From: Elusimicrobia bacterium RIFOXYA12_FULL_51_18
Lineage (GTDB): Bacteria; Elusimicrobiota; Elusimicrobia; Elusimicrobiales; UBA9959
Length of the DNA stretch: 64,000 nt
NCBI GenBank assembly: GCA_001800245.1
Contig: MGVA01000028.1
Coordinates: forward strand, 84,678 to 148,677
Direction of reading: 5' to 3'
Shown here: positions 20,199 through 28,491 of the stretch, one piece after another
Layout: every line of letters begins with the position of its first letter
Numbering within the stretch: position 1 is the stretch's first letter
Program-made: the position numbers and the translations under genes
The notes under the pieces: generated by a model
Seen by the model: only the letters and a program-made list of their open reading frames with translations
Database searches by the model: none
What the model was told of the DNA's origin: nothing

Positions 20199-20448
20199 GC
20201 GCGGAAATATCTTATTAACTGATGCAATAAACTGGCTTTCCCAATATGGAAAACTATCCCCTGATAAACTCGATAAGGATTTAGAGCAATCAATCATTGA
20301 GGCATGGGACTTATGTTGGGCTACAAAGAAAGAAAAAATTAAAACCAATGCGTTGCTGCTGTCAAATTTTAACATTCTTTTAGGTATGCTGGCAGCAAAG
20401 CAAAATGTAACAGCATTAGCTTTGCAGAGCAAAGTGGTGTCTGAATAA
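20194..20448 (+). pseudogene. Start-less AT-rich ORF remnant
   Basis: An open frame of about 84 codons after the TGA at 20191 reads NILLTDAINWLSQYGKLS and ends in KVVSE. It has no ATG, GTG or TTG near its beginning, so it looks like the 3' part of a lost gene or a small gene whose start has decayed. Composition is clearly more AT-rich than the neighbours. It is amphipathic and helical with no recognised family. It directly follows the broken DUF1016 gene, which suggests one imported segment. Confidence 0.4.
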
Positions 20449-20724
20449 GGGCGTAGAATTTATCCCCCAAGTTTTTCCTTGCGATTTATTCGAGGGCGAA
20501 AAACCGCCACCATCGGTACTCAAAAAATTTGTCTTTTGGGGGGTATGGGTGTTTAGAACCACGAGGGCCAAAATACAAAAATTCCCCTCGAAAACACAAC
20601 AAATTCGAACAGTCTGGTTATCCGTAAAAATAGCTGCGAATTTATGTAATCCAAAAGCGGGCGCTTTAACCGGTTGCGCTGAAAGTTATATGCTTAATTT
20701 AAGGTGCTTTGGCAGGGAGGGGAG
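20449..20724. other. Gene-poor stretch before the lipoprotein gene
   Basis: No convincing gene is visible. A 63-codon frame exists, but it has no ribosome binding site and its translation is atypical. The stretch is AT-rich with several A-runs and resembles the preceding remnant, so it is probably the rest of the same inserted segment. Confidence 0.4.
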
Positions 20725-21138
20725 ATGCGATATATCATAATAATTCTGGCGTTTCCGTTGTTTTTTCTTTCATTTTACGCTTGTTCCGAAAATCTGCGAA
20801 GAACGGCTCCGCCCATTGAGGACGTGCTGCACGCCGGTCCGCTTGCGACCATACTTGTCTATGCGGGCAATGTCGCTCTGGGACAGAGCGGTCCCAGTGC
20901 TGAGGGGCTTAAGCTTGATATCGGCGGTACCGCCGTATTAAGCGCGCAAGGCCGCGACGTGAACAATCGGCCGATAAAAATTACTCCCGTCTGGACCGCC
21001 AGCAAGCCGGAACTTATAAGCGTTACTCCTTCCGTGGGGGATATCGTGGCCGTTAAAGGGTTACGAGAAGGAACCGCGGAGATAGTAGCGGAATACAATG
21101 GAGTGAAAAAGACCGTTAACTATATTTTTATTAAATGA
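20725..21138 (+). CDS. Small lipoprotein with a bacterial Ig-like domain
   Basis: 137 residues from the ATG at 20725, chosen because GGGAGGGGAG lies right before it and a signal peptide follows immediately. The N-terminus MRYIIIILAFPLFFLSFYAC is a type II signal peptide with a lipobox-like end at C20, to be processed by Lgt (present at 26 kb) and Lsp. The mature part has a Big_2-like beta-sandwich (LGQSGPSAEGLKLDIGGTA, VLSAQGRD, VTPSVGDIVAVKGLREGTAEIVAEYNG). It is probably anchored in the outer membrane facing the periplasm or surface. A tiny frame overlaps its stop codon. Confidence 0.75.
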   Translation: MRYIIIILAFPLFFLSFYACSENLRRTAPPIEDVLHAGPLATILVYAGNVALGQSGPSAEGLKLDIGGTAVLSAQGRDVNNRPIKITPVWTASKPELISVTPSVGDIVAVKGLREGTAEIVAEYNGVKKTVNYIFIK

Positions 21139-21251
21139 AATTCGAAGCCGATTATAAACTTTCCGGCGGCCCTGCGATCGCTTTATCCAGGGACGGTATT
21201 GCTGTTTCCCGGCAGACACTCAGTCTATTATCGTTCTATATTTTCATTTGA
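21135..21251 (+). CDS. 38-residue ORF coupled to the lipoprotein gene, possibly truncated
   Basis: Its ATG overlaps the lipoprotein stop by 4 nt (ATGA). It reads MKFEADYKLSGGPAIALSRD and ends in FYIFI. The first 25 residues look like the start of a normal cytoplasmic protein with ordinary codon use, then the frame ends abruptly in a hydrophobic tail. I see it as the N-terminal stump of a gene cut by a deletion, or a short coupled peptide. No family can be named. Confidence 0.35.
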   Translation: MKFEADYKLSGGPAIALSRDGIAVSRQTLSLLSFYIFI

Positions 21252-21299
21252 TGGTATGACCATGCCGACCGTGCGCGCATATTGCCTGTGCGTGACCCA

Positions 21300-22484
21300 T
21301 TAGCCGACTATTCCCAGTTCCCTGCCTACTTTTTTGAACTTCTCTATGGCGAATTTCAGGTCCTTCATGGTGTGGCCAGCGGTCACTATCGTGCGCAGGC
21401 GCTCTTTGCCTTTGGGCACGGTCGGGAATCCGAGCGCCAGGGCGAACACCCCTTCCTCGAAAAGGCGGTTGGAGAATTCAACGGCTTTCGCAGTCATGAT
21501 CGGGGTTATGGGCGTGACCGAAGAGCCGGTGTCGAAGCCGGCTTTCTTCAGTTCTTCCTTCAGAAAGGCGGTGTTGTCCCAGAGCTTTTTGAGATATTTC
21601 GGTTCGGTGAGAAGTATGTCAAGCACGGCCAGGCAGGTGGCAGCCACGGAAGGCGGCTGTGAACTTGAGAAAAGGAAGGGTCTTGCCACGGAACCCAGGT
21701 AGTCCCTAAGGCTACGAGTGGTGGCGGCATAACCGCCCACCGCGGCGAAGGCCTTGGAAAGCGTGCCTATCTGTATCTCCACTTTGCCGTCCAGGTTGAA
21801 ATGGCTCACGGTGCCGCGGCCTTCCTTGCCGATGACGCCGCTGGCGTGCGCGTCGTCCACCATCACAAAAGCCCCGTACTTATGCGCCACCGCGACCACT
21901 TCATCCAGCTGGGCGATATCGCCGTCCATTGAGAATACCCCGTCGGTTACCACCATCTTGCGTCTGGCTTTGCGGGCTTCCGGCGTCTCAAGAATCTCGG
22001 CCAGGTGCTTCATATCTTTGTGACGGTAGATCTTGCGGGGGGCTTTTGCCAGGCGCGCTCCGTCTATGATTGAGGCGTGGTTCAGTTCGTCCGAGATCAG
22101 CAGGTCTTCCTCTCCGGACATCAGCGACTGGCAAACCGCCACGTTGGAGGTGAAGCCGGACTGGAAGAGAATGGAGGCGTCGGCATGCTTGAACGCCGCG
22201 AATTTTTTCTCCAGTTCCTCGTGTATCGACATGGTGCCGATTATGGTCCGCACCGCGGCCGTTCCCACTCCGTATTTCTTTATGGCCGCTATGGCGGCTC
22301 TTTTTACTTTTGGGTTATTAGCCAGCGCGAGATAATTATTGGAGGTGAGGTTTACTACTTTCTTCCCGTCTATTACGGCCGCCGGTTCCTGCGCGGACTG
22401 CAGGACGCGGGGCGTTATAAAACGGTTCTCTTTCTTAAGCGCGGCCACTTCCTCTTCGGCGAATTTTAAAGTGTCGAATTGCAT
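21300..22484 (-). CDS. kbl: Glycine C-acetyltransferase (2-amino-3-ketobutyrate CoA ligase)
   Basis: 394 residues of the alpha-oxoamine synthase family (PLP fold type I). K244 in GTLSKAFAAVGGY is the PLP lysine; D210 and H213 (VDDAHASG) hold the cofactor ring. The gene is likely Kbl, which splits 2-amino-3-ketobutyrate with CoA into glycine and acetyl-CoA, the second step of threonine breakdown. BioF and related synthases share the fold; the length and the TSNNYLALANNP start are closer to Kbl. No threonine dehydrogenase is adjacent. The SD GGAGG precedes the ATG. The product glycine could feed the gcv system at 49-56 kb. Confidence 0.85.
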   Translation of the reverse strand: MQFDTLKFAEEEVAALKKENRFITPRVLQSAQEPAAVIDGKKVVNLTSNNYLALANNPKVKRAAIAAIKKYGVGTAAVRTIIGTMSIHEELEKKFAAFKHADASILFQSGFTSNVAVCQSLMSGEEDLLISDELNHASIIDGARLAKAPRKIYRHKDMKHLAEILETPEARKARRKMVVTDGVFSMDGDIAQLDEVVAVAHKYGAFVMVDDAHASGVIGKEGRGTVSHFNLDGKVEIQIGTLSKAFAAVGGYAATTRSLRDYLGSVARPFLFSSSQPPSVAATCLAVLDILLTEPKYLKKLWDNTAFLKEELKKAGFDTGSSVTPITPIMTAKAVEFSNRLFEEGVFALALGFPTVPKGKERLRTIVTAGHTMKDLKFAIEKFKKVGRELGIVG

Positions 22485-22677
22485 GGTGATAGCGCCTCCA
22501 TCGGTTTTAATAAAGCGTCATTCGTCTTGGGATTAAATCTGCGGTCATTAACGGACATCCTCTTTTAATGATATAAAAAAACAGGACATAAAAAAATGTT
22601 TTTAATCCATGGGAAATTTAGTAAATTATCATTAGGATATTGTTAAGTGCCGTGATACCGGATACCAGGGCGTGATT

Positions 22678-23064
22678 ATGACGGATTTTTCTCTTTCAAA
22701 CGATAAAGTTTACCTGCTTGTCCGTAATCCGTCCTCCGTCTTTATCTGCTGGACCTGGAGCCGGGCCAGGGCTGAAGTCTTTGAGGCGCTGGGATACGAA
22801 CCGGAAATACTCGTCAGACTTTCCGCCGCCGGAGACAAGATCCCGGCCGTTGAACAAGCCGTTCCGTGGAACTCCGGTAAACTTTATATGGCGCCGCCGG
22901 TGGAAGGGAAAACGTACACCGCCGCCATTTACGCCCGCAATAAGGAAGGCGTTCAGGAGAAGCTTCTGGAGAGCAACTCCGCTCTCACACCCGTTTCCTC
23001 CCAGAGACCCGGCCTTTCAGCCGGTTACGCCAGCGCCGAGTTCTTCCGCAGGAGCCCGGTATGA
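22678..23064 (+). CDS. DUF4912-like protein
   Basis: 128 residues from ATG 22678; an in-frame GTG lies two codons upstream. The opening (LSNDKVYLLVRNPSSVFICWTW) and the beta-rich remainder with LYMAPPVEGKTYTAAIYAR resemble the small DUF4912 domain, which in many bacteria lies next to glycoside hydrolase family 57 genes. That is exactly the case here: its stop overlaps the next ATG by 4 nt. A carbohydrate-binding or regulatory role in glycogen metabolism is an inference from this context. Confidence 0.7.
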   Translation: MTDFSLSNDKVYLLVRNPSSVFICWTWSRARAEVFEALGYEPEILVRLSAAGDKIPAVEQAVPWNSGKLYMAPPVEGKTYTAAIYARNKEGVQEKLLESNSALTPVSSQRPGLSAGYASAEFFRRSPV

Positions 23065-24665
23065 GTTCCAAAGGCTCCATACTTTTCCTCCTTCACGCTC
23101 ATCTGCCGTACATTAACCATCCGGAGCACGCCGATTTCCTGGAAGAAAACTGGTTCTTTGAAGGCGTTGTGGAGACTTATATCCCGCTTATTTCCGTGCT
23201 GGAAAGGCTGGTGCGGGACGGTATCAGGCCCGGCATCGCCATCTCCATTTCCCCCACGCTGGGCGCGATGCTTGAAAACGAGCATCTTGAAAATAAACTT
23301 CGCCGGTATATCGATGACCGCCTGGAACTGATAGAGAAGGAACTTGTCCGGGTGGAGAACGATCCCGTAGTTTCAAAGACCGTGCGGCTCTACGCGCAGC
23401 TTTACGGGGAAGCCGCCGAGATGATACGTAAGTACAGCGGCGACCTTATCACGCCTTTAAAGCAGCTCCAGCACGCCGGGAATATTGAGATCATTACCAC
23501 TTCCGCCACTCATGCGGTCCTGCCGATGCTGGCTCATCCCGAGGCTTTGCGCGCCCAGATCTCGGCCGCGGCCGATGATTATCTGGACAGGTTTAACACC
23601 AAGGCGGAGGGCTTCTGGCTGCCGGAATGCGCCTACGATCCGCGCCTCCAGACCTACCTCAAACTTTCCGGCTTTAAATATCTCTTCACAGAGTCGCACG
23701 CCGTAAACCTCTCCGATGGCGCGCCGAAAAACGGGGTTCACGTTTCCTACCGCACTCCCAACGGCATCAATATCTTCGCCCGCGACGCCGATTCTTCGCG
23801 GGAGGTGTGGAGCGCTAAATTCGGTTATCCCGGAGATCCCGCCTACCGCGAGTTTTACCGAGATATGGGTTATGACGCGGACTACGACTATATAAAGCCG
23901 TATCTAAACGCCGGAGGCGCGCGCCGGTCCTTGGGCCTGAAATATCACCGCATCACCGGCGAAGTGGATCTTGCCAAAAAGCTTTATTACGATCCCGACG
24001 AAGCCATGGCGGTGGTGGAGCGCCACGCCGCGGATTTTCTGGACCGTCGTATGCGCCAGGTGGAGGAAATCTATTCCGCCAAGGGTATCCGGCCTGTGAT
24101 CGTGGGTTGTTATGACGCCGAACTGTTCGGTCACTGGTGGTTCGAAGGCCCCGCTTTCCTTGAAAGCGTTTTGAGGAAGATCCGGCAGGACCGTCTGCCT
24201 TTGCAGTTCGTAACACCCGGCGAGTACCTGAATTCCTGTCCGGAGCCCGTTGAACTTAATCCCCAAATCTCGTCATGGGGAGAGAACGGATATTTCGACC
24301 CCTGGGTTAACGAAACGAACGATTCTATCTACCCCAAGGTTCTTGACGTGACGGACAGAATGATCGGGACCGCCAACCGTTTTCGCAGCCAGGACCTGCC
24401 CAGCGTTACGCTGCGGGCCCTTAACCAGGCCGCCCGCGAGGTCCTGCTGGCGCAGAGCTCTGATTGGCCTTTCCTTATGTACATCGGTTCACACGCGCAA
24501 TATGCCGCCGAACGGGTAGATGTTCATACCACGAACGCAGCCCGGCTGCTATCCGAAGTGCTGGAAAAACGCATAGACGAAAAAGCTCTAGTGGAACTTG
24601 AAAAAAAGAACAACCTGTTCCACAGGCTGGATTTCCGCCTCTTTGCTTCCGTTTCCAAATTTTAA
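23061..24665 (+). CDS. GH57 family 1,4-alpha-glucan branching enzyme
   Basis: 534 residues. The start LLHAHLPYINHPE and the active-site regions match GH57 branching enzymes: nucleophile E189 in GFWLPECAY, and acid D352 in GCYDAELFGHWW. The C-terminal helical domain (SSDWPFLMYIGSHAQYAAERVDVH) is typical of this subgroup. These enzymes put alpha-1,6 branches in glycogen, though some members are only tested as amylases. Translationally coupled to the DUF4912 gene. A phosphohexomutase at 30 kb could supply glucose-1-phosphate. Fairly sure of the family, less of the exact specificity. Confidence 0.88.
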   Translation: MSSKGSILFLLHAHLPYINHPEHADFLEENWFFEGVVETYIPLISVLERLVRDGIRPGIAISISPTLGAMLENEHLENKLRRYIDDRLELIEKELVRVENDPVVSKTVRLYAQLYGEAAEMIRKYSGDLITPLKQLQHAGNIEIITTSATHAVLPMLAHPEALRAQISAAADDYLDRFNTKAEGFWLPECAYDPRLQTYLKLSGFKYLFTESHAVNLSDGAPKNGVHVSYRTPNGINIFARDADSSREVWSAKFGYPGDPAYREFYRDMGYDADYDYIKPYLNAGGARRSLGLKYHRITGEVDLAKKLYYDPDEAMAVVERHAADFLDRRMRQVEEIYSAKGIRPVIVGCYDAELFGHWWFEGPAFLESVLRKIRQDRLPLQFVTPGEYLNSCPEPVELNPQISSWGENGYFDPWVNETNDSIYPKVLDVTDRMIGTANRFRSQDLPSVTLRALNQAAREVLLAQSSDWPFLMYIGSHAQYAAERVDVHTTNAARLLSEVLEKRIDEKALVELEKKNNLFHRLDFRLFASVSKF

Positions 24666-24850
24666 AATCGTACAACAATCGCTTTATTTTGGATCGGTTG
24701 AATAAGCTGGTCGGCGGTATGTTGCGTGGGCGGGGGAATTTTAACCTCTACGCCTCTTCCCTCTGAAAAGATTGACAGCAACCTGACCGGGGCATTAGGT
24801 TGCATCAGAAACAGGGCGGGCGGATGTGTGCAAAACTTAAAAAATTCAAG

Positions 24851-24938
24851 CGGAGGTGAGGGAGGGTTCCCTGGGCGCTCCATTCGAGGGTTTTAAGCCC
24901 GTGGTCCGGAGCGCTCAGGCAACCCTCCCTCGCCTCCG
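24851..24938. repeat. Long imperfect inverted repeat (88 bp)
   Basis: Arms at 24851-24881 and 24908-24938 pair over about 31 bp with about three mismatches, some G-U compatible, around a 26-nt loop. It lies in the 294-bp gap between the convergent GH57 and rluD genes. There is no T-run directly after either arm. It could end transcription from both sides or be a mobile hairpin repeat. Confidence 0.6.
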
Positions 24939-24959
24939 TATCAGTATTGTCTTATTGGG

Positions 24960-25880
24960 CTATTCGGCTTTCTTTATTTTTACCCACTCGCGCTGGAAAT
25001 CTTCCGGTAATTCCACCTTCAGGGTCATCTTTTTGTTTTTGGAGGGGTGGATAAAAGTAATCTCGCGGGAATGGAGCAGCAGCCGGGTGCCTCTCTCTCC
25101 GCCATAAAGCCTGTCGCCCACTATCGGGTGGCCGATGAACTCCAGATGGATCCGTATCTGATTGGTCCGGCCGGTGCGTGGATAAACTTCCAGCAGGGAG
25201 TGTTTTTTAGCCTTTTCCGTCACCTTGAAATCGGTTTGCGCGGCCCGGCCGTATTCCCATACTTTTATCTTCTTGAAACCGGAAGCCCGGCCTATCGGGG
25301 CGTCTATCGAACCGGTTTTTTTGGCCGGTACGCCGGCTACAACTCCGACGTACGTTTTTTCAACCAGCCTTTCCCGGAACTGCGTCTGGAGGGCGGTTTG
25401 CGCTTTAAGCGTCTTCGCCACCAGCATCAGGCCGCTTGTGTCCCTGTCCAGCCGGTGCACCAGTCCCATGCGGGGGACTTTATTGTTTCCAAGTTCCGGC
25501 CGCGCCCGCAACAGCATGGAGACCAGTGTTTCTTCCGATATAAGGCAGGTTTCGGGGCGGCGCTCCCAGTTGGAATCGTTGGGGTGCACCGGTATGCCGG
25601 CGGGTTTGGCCACGGCCAGCATGTCCTTGTCCTCGTAAATAATGATGGCGTCCAGGTGCGCGGTTTCCTTTTTGCCCATGGCGGGAAGATCTATCGTCAC
25701 CGAGTCTCCGGGCTCAAGCAGTAAAGAGGGCTTCCTGGGCTTGCCGTTCACCAACGCCCGCCCTTCGAGTATAAGCCGCTTGACGAATTCTCTTGATAGC
25801 CCCGTCTCGGAGCGTGTTATGAAGATGTCCAGCCTTTCCGGAGCGCCTTCAAATATCATTGTTCTTAACGGTGTTTTCAT
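24960..25880 (-). CDS. rluD: RluD-family 23S rRNA pseudouridine synthase
   Basis: 306 residues from the ATG at 25880, chosen because it overlaps the lgt stop by 4 nt; an upstream in-frame ATG at 25964 lies inside lgt. An S4 RNA-binding domain (SREFVKRLILEGRALVNGK) precedes the catalytic domain with the signature HRLDRDTSGLML, where D is the catalytic aspartate, and RTGRTNQIRIHL. The enzyme converts uridines to pseudouridine, in RluD at 23S positions near 1911-1917. Assignment to RluD rather than RluC or another close relative is tentative. Confidence 0.88.
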   Translation of the reverse strand: MKTPLRTMIFEGAPERLDIFITRSETGLSREFVKRLILEGRALVNGKPRKPSLLLEPGDSVTIDLPAMGKKETAHLDAIIIYEDKDMLAVAKPAGIPVHPNDSNWERRPETCLISEETLVSMLLRARPELGNNKVPRMGLVHRLDRDTSGLMLVAKTLKAQTALQTQFRERLVEKTYVGVVAGVPAKKTGSIDAPIGRASGFKKIKVWEYGRAAQTDFKVTEKAKKHSLLEVYPRTGRTNQIRIHLEFIGHPIVGDRLYGGERGTRLLLHSREITFIHPSKNKKMTLKVELPEDFQREWVKIKKAE

Positions 25881-26656
25881 TTTTTCCTCATCCTGGTGAT
25901 CATGAATATCGCGGCCGAGGCCGCGATGATCGATAACGTTTGAGCGGGTGAAAGCCCCAGCCACGAGCCGCCGCGGTCGTCGCCCCGCAGGAACTCAACC
26001 ATGAACCTTAAAAACGAATATGCCAGTATGTAGACGGCGAATATCATTCCGCCGGCGCGAACCTTGCCCCGGCGGGACAGCCAGGCCAGCGCGCCGAATA
26101 TGAGAAAATTTCCCGCAGCCTCGTAGAGCTGTACGGGGTGAAGCGGCACGCCAAGGTATGCTTGCGGTACTTCGCACATCGGGTCGGTGAAGGCCACGCC
26201 CAGGGCGCCGCCGGCGGGACGGCCGTAGCAGCAACCCGCCATAAAACAGCCCAGCCTTCCGAACCCATGCGCCAGGGCCAGGGCCGGGGCGAAGTGATCC
26301 GCTGTCTTAAGGAAATTCAGTTTATTGCGGCGGCAATAGAGGAAAAAGGCCGCGGCGCCCGCGGCAAAGCCCCCATAGAATACGAAGCCGTAAGGGAAAC
26401 CTTTAAAGATATAGACGAATCTTGAGGCAAAATCCGGACCTAATTCGGTCCAATAGGTGGCGGCGAATACCGCCTTCGCCCCCAAAATTCCGGCCAGCGC
26501 GGAGTAAAATACAAGATCCGCCTCCTGGTCCCGGGTCACAAAGGCGATGGCCCGGCTTTTATACAGGTAGAAGATGGCCGCCGTGTAGCCCAGGGCGATA
26601 GTGAACCCGTAGGCGGGAAGTTTAAAACCGCCGAAATGTAATAGGAAAGGATGCAT
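25877..26656 (-). CDS. lgt: Prolipoprotein diacylglyceryl transferase
   Basis: 259 residues, several membrane helices. The Lgt signature HGFGRLGCFMAGCCYG is present, as are the early YGFT and the late FLRFMVEFLRGDDRG. The enzyme moves diacylglyceryl from phosphatidylglycerol to the lipobox cysteine in the inner membrane, the first step of lipoprotein maturation; the lipoprotein at 20.7 kb is a likely client. It is coupled to rluD by a 4-nt overlap and follows the HAD phosphatase gene by 22 bp. Confidence 0.95.
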   Translation of the reverse strand: MHPFLLHFGGFKLPAYGFTIALGYTAAIFYLYKSRAIAFVTRDQEADLVFYSALAGILGAKAVFAATYWTELGPDFASRFVYIFKGFPYGFVFYGGFAAGAAAFFLYCRRNKLNFLKTADHFAPALALAHGFGRLGCFMAGCCYGRPAGGALGVAFTDPMCEVPQAYLGVPLHPVQLYEAAGNFLIFGALAWLSRRGKVRAGGMIFAVYILAYSFLRFMVEFLRGDDRGGSWLGLSPAQTLSIIAASAAIFMITRMRKK

Positions 26657-26678
26657 AATAAATCACTTTTTCCCGGAA

Positions 26679-27320
26679 CTATTTCCCCTGTTGTGTCAGG
26701 AACTTTTGCACGTCTAAAAAATTTTTGAGCCGCCGGTTTCTTACGCCTTCTTCCAGACAGAAGCGCCGGAGCCGTTTTGTGGCGAAGACCGCGTCCGCCA
26801 GGCGCGCGGCCTTCAGGTCGCTGGTGCCGTCTCCGCAGAAGGCTACTTTATAGCCCAGGCGCTGGTAGCGGCTTACCCGGGCGGCTTTAAAAACGTCCAG
26901 AGTCGCGCCTTTTAAACAAGGATACTCCACCAGGATCCCCGCCTTGGTAAAACGGGTCCGGCCGTAAAATGATTTTATCCTCAACTTCCATTTTTTCAGC
27001 AGGCAGTCTATGTAGAGGTCCACGCCGCCGCTTGCTATCTCAAGGGGAATTCTCCTCCGGGCGCAGAAAGCGTTGAATTTTATAAAACCGCCGCGCAGGC
27101 GGGTGGATTCAAGCACATAAGCCTCTATTTTTTTTCGGGGGATTTTAAGCGGCCGGAAATATTCCATCATCCACTCTTCCATTTTTACGTGCGGAGCGTA
27201 GGAATTCTCTATCTCCTCCCTGGTGGCGGCGTTGAAATGCCTGAGAAGAACGTCCCCCACATCCTTAAGAGTGACGGTTCCGTCGAAATCTGTGACCACG
27301 GCCCAACCTTTTGATTTCAT
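26679..27320 (-). CDS. HAD-family (MtnX/SerB-like) phosphatase
   Basis: 213 residues. HAD motif I is DFDGTVT (both aspartates present), motif II lies at IASGG, and motif III/IV at FCGDGTSDLKAA. The helical cap between motifs I and II is that of subfamily IB, as in phosphoserine phosphatase and MtnX. The MtnX enzyme acts in methionine salvage, but no other salvage genes are near, so the substrate is unknown. Cytoplasmic; first gene of a run with lgt and rluD on the minus strand. Confidence 0.75.
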   Translation of the reverse strand: MKSKGWAVVTDFDGTVTLKDVGDVLLRHFNAATREEIENSYAPHVKMEEWMMEYFRPLKIPRKKIEAYVLESTRLRGGFIKFNAFCARRRIPLEIASGGVDLYIDCLLKKWKLRIKSFYGRTRFTKAGILVEYPCLKGATLDVFKAARVSRYQRLGYKVAFCGDGTSDLKAARLADAVFATKRLRRFCLEEGVRNRRLKNFLDVQKFLTQQGK

Positions 27321-27451
27321 AAGACTCTTTTTTTACCGTTCAGCCGGAGACTTGGACAGGCGACTGACTCCGTCTTGCCGCAAAATCTGCCTAATGCGCG
27401 GCGTTCCGGCTGAGGGATGAAGACGCGCTTCTCAAGAATCATGCTTCTGGA

Positions 27452-28084
27452 TCACGCCGCGGCTTTAACGAATTCCGCCTCGCCTCGCGCGGCGAGTTTC
27501 ATATAAATATTGTATTCCTTCTGTACGCCTATGGTGGAGGTGTGGCCGTTATAAGCGTGGCCGGGGTAAAGGACGGTTTCGCCGGGAAGGGCGGCCAGCT
27601 TCAAAAGGCTGAGGCGGAGAGCTTTGGGATCCGAACCGGGCAGGTCCGCCCGGCCGCATTGTCCCACAAAAAGGGTGTCCCCCGTGAAAACCGCGCCGCC
27701 GGCCAGATATGAGACCGAACCGGGAGTGTGCCCCGGAGTATGGATAACCTTCATCTTGAGGTGCCCGAACGCCAGTTCCTCTTCGCCTTTGAGCAGGTTA
27801 AGGGGGTTTATATCGTCATCCAGGAGGAAAGTGTCTTCTTTGTGCACGGTCAGCGCCAGCGTCTTATCTTTTTCCAGAAAATAGCGGGCGGCGTTGGCAT
27901 GATCAGGATGGGCGTGAGTGAGCAGGAGGAACTTGAGGATGAGCTTTTCCTTACGTATTAATTCCTCTAAGACTTCCGGCTGCCAGGCAGGGTCTATAAC
28001 GGCGGCTTCTCTAAGTCCGGCATCCCATACGATGTAGGAAAAATTACCCATCGGGCCCAGCTTAAATTGTTTCACTTTCATCAT
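27452..28084 (-). CDS. Metallo-beta-lactamase-fold hydrolase (glyoxalase II-like)
   Basis: 210 residues. Metal ligands H57, H59, D61, H62 (THAHPDH), then HTPGHTPGS, FTGDTLF and YPGHAYNGH form the full binuclear site. The short form without a long C-terminal domain is like the YcbL-type hydrolases related to glyoxalase II. Its ATG overlaps the end of the ftsB-like gene by 4 nt (ATGA). Substrate cannot be inferred with confidence. Confidence 0.85.
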   Translation of the reverse strand: MMKVKQFKLGPMGNFSYIVWDAGLREAAVIDPAWQPEVLEELIRKEKLILKFLLLTHAHPDHANAARYFLEKDKTLALTVHKEDTFLLDDDINPLNLLKGEEELAFGHLKMKVIHTPGHTPGSVSYLAGGAVFTGDTLFVGQCGRADLPGSDPKALRLSLLKLAALPGETVLYPGHAYNGHTSTIGVQKEYNIYMKLAARGEAEFVKAAA

Positions 28085-28371
28085 TTTCCGTCTTCTTTTG
28101 GGCGGGGGAAGCGATATTCTATCTCGTTAGGCCTTATGAGCCCCAACTCCTTGCGGGCGGTTTCCTCTATCCGGCCTGGCTCTTTCATGGTCTGTAAATT
28201 TTGTCCCAGGCGGATCTTTTCCGCGTCAAGCGCTATTTTCTGGTTCTTTAACCGCCGGTATTCCAGAGAATTCTTGATCAGGGACCTAAATCCCCTGTTG
28301 GCCAGCAGAAAGACGATCACCAGGATCAGAATTATATAATTAAGCCGGTGTTTGTATTTTTTAAACTGCAT
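28081..28371 (-). CDS. FtsB/DivIC-type septum formation initiator
   Basis: 96 residues from the ATG at 28371; a longer frame to 28440 has an unlikely proline- and glycine-rich leader. A short basic N-terminus, one transmembrane helix (about residues 11-24), a coiled coil (LEYRRLKNQKIALDAEKIRL), then the conserved ETARKELGLIRPNEIEYRF are characteristic of FtsB/DivIC. In the divisome it pairs with FtsL and FtsQ. Position next to eno is a common arrangement for ftsB (also in E. coli neighbours). Coupled to the MBL gene. Confidence 0.88.
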   Translation of the reverse strand: MQFKKYKHRLNYIILILVIVFLLANRGFRSLIKNSLEYRRLKNQKIALDAEKIRLGQNLQTMKEPGRIEETARKELGLIRPNEIEYRFPRPKEDGK

Positions 28372-28491
28372 CGCTTGAAAAACAGGCGCAACAAAAGCCT
28401 GTCCCGGGTGGCGTGACAGGGGGCGATGGCCTCCGTACAAAAGAATACCCCGCGCTGCGCCTTTATGCCCCCGCGTCTTTCCGAAATTTAC

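Noticed and set aside
20549..20740. 63-codon frame before the lipoprotein gene
   Set aside because: Overlaps the lipoprotein ribosome binding site and start, lacks its own ribosome binding site and has no homologue-like features.
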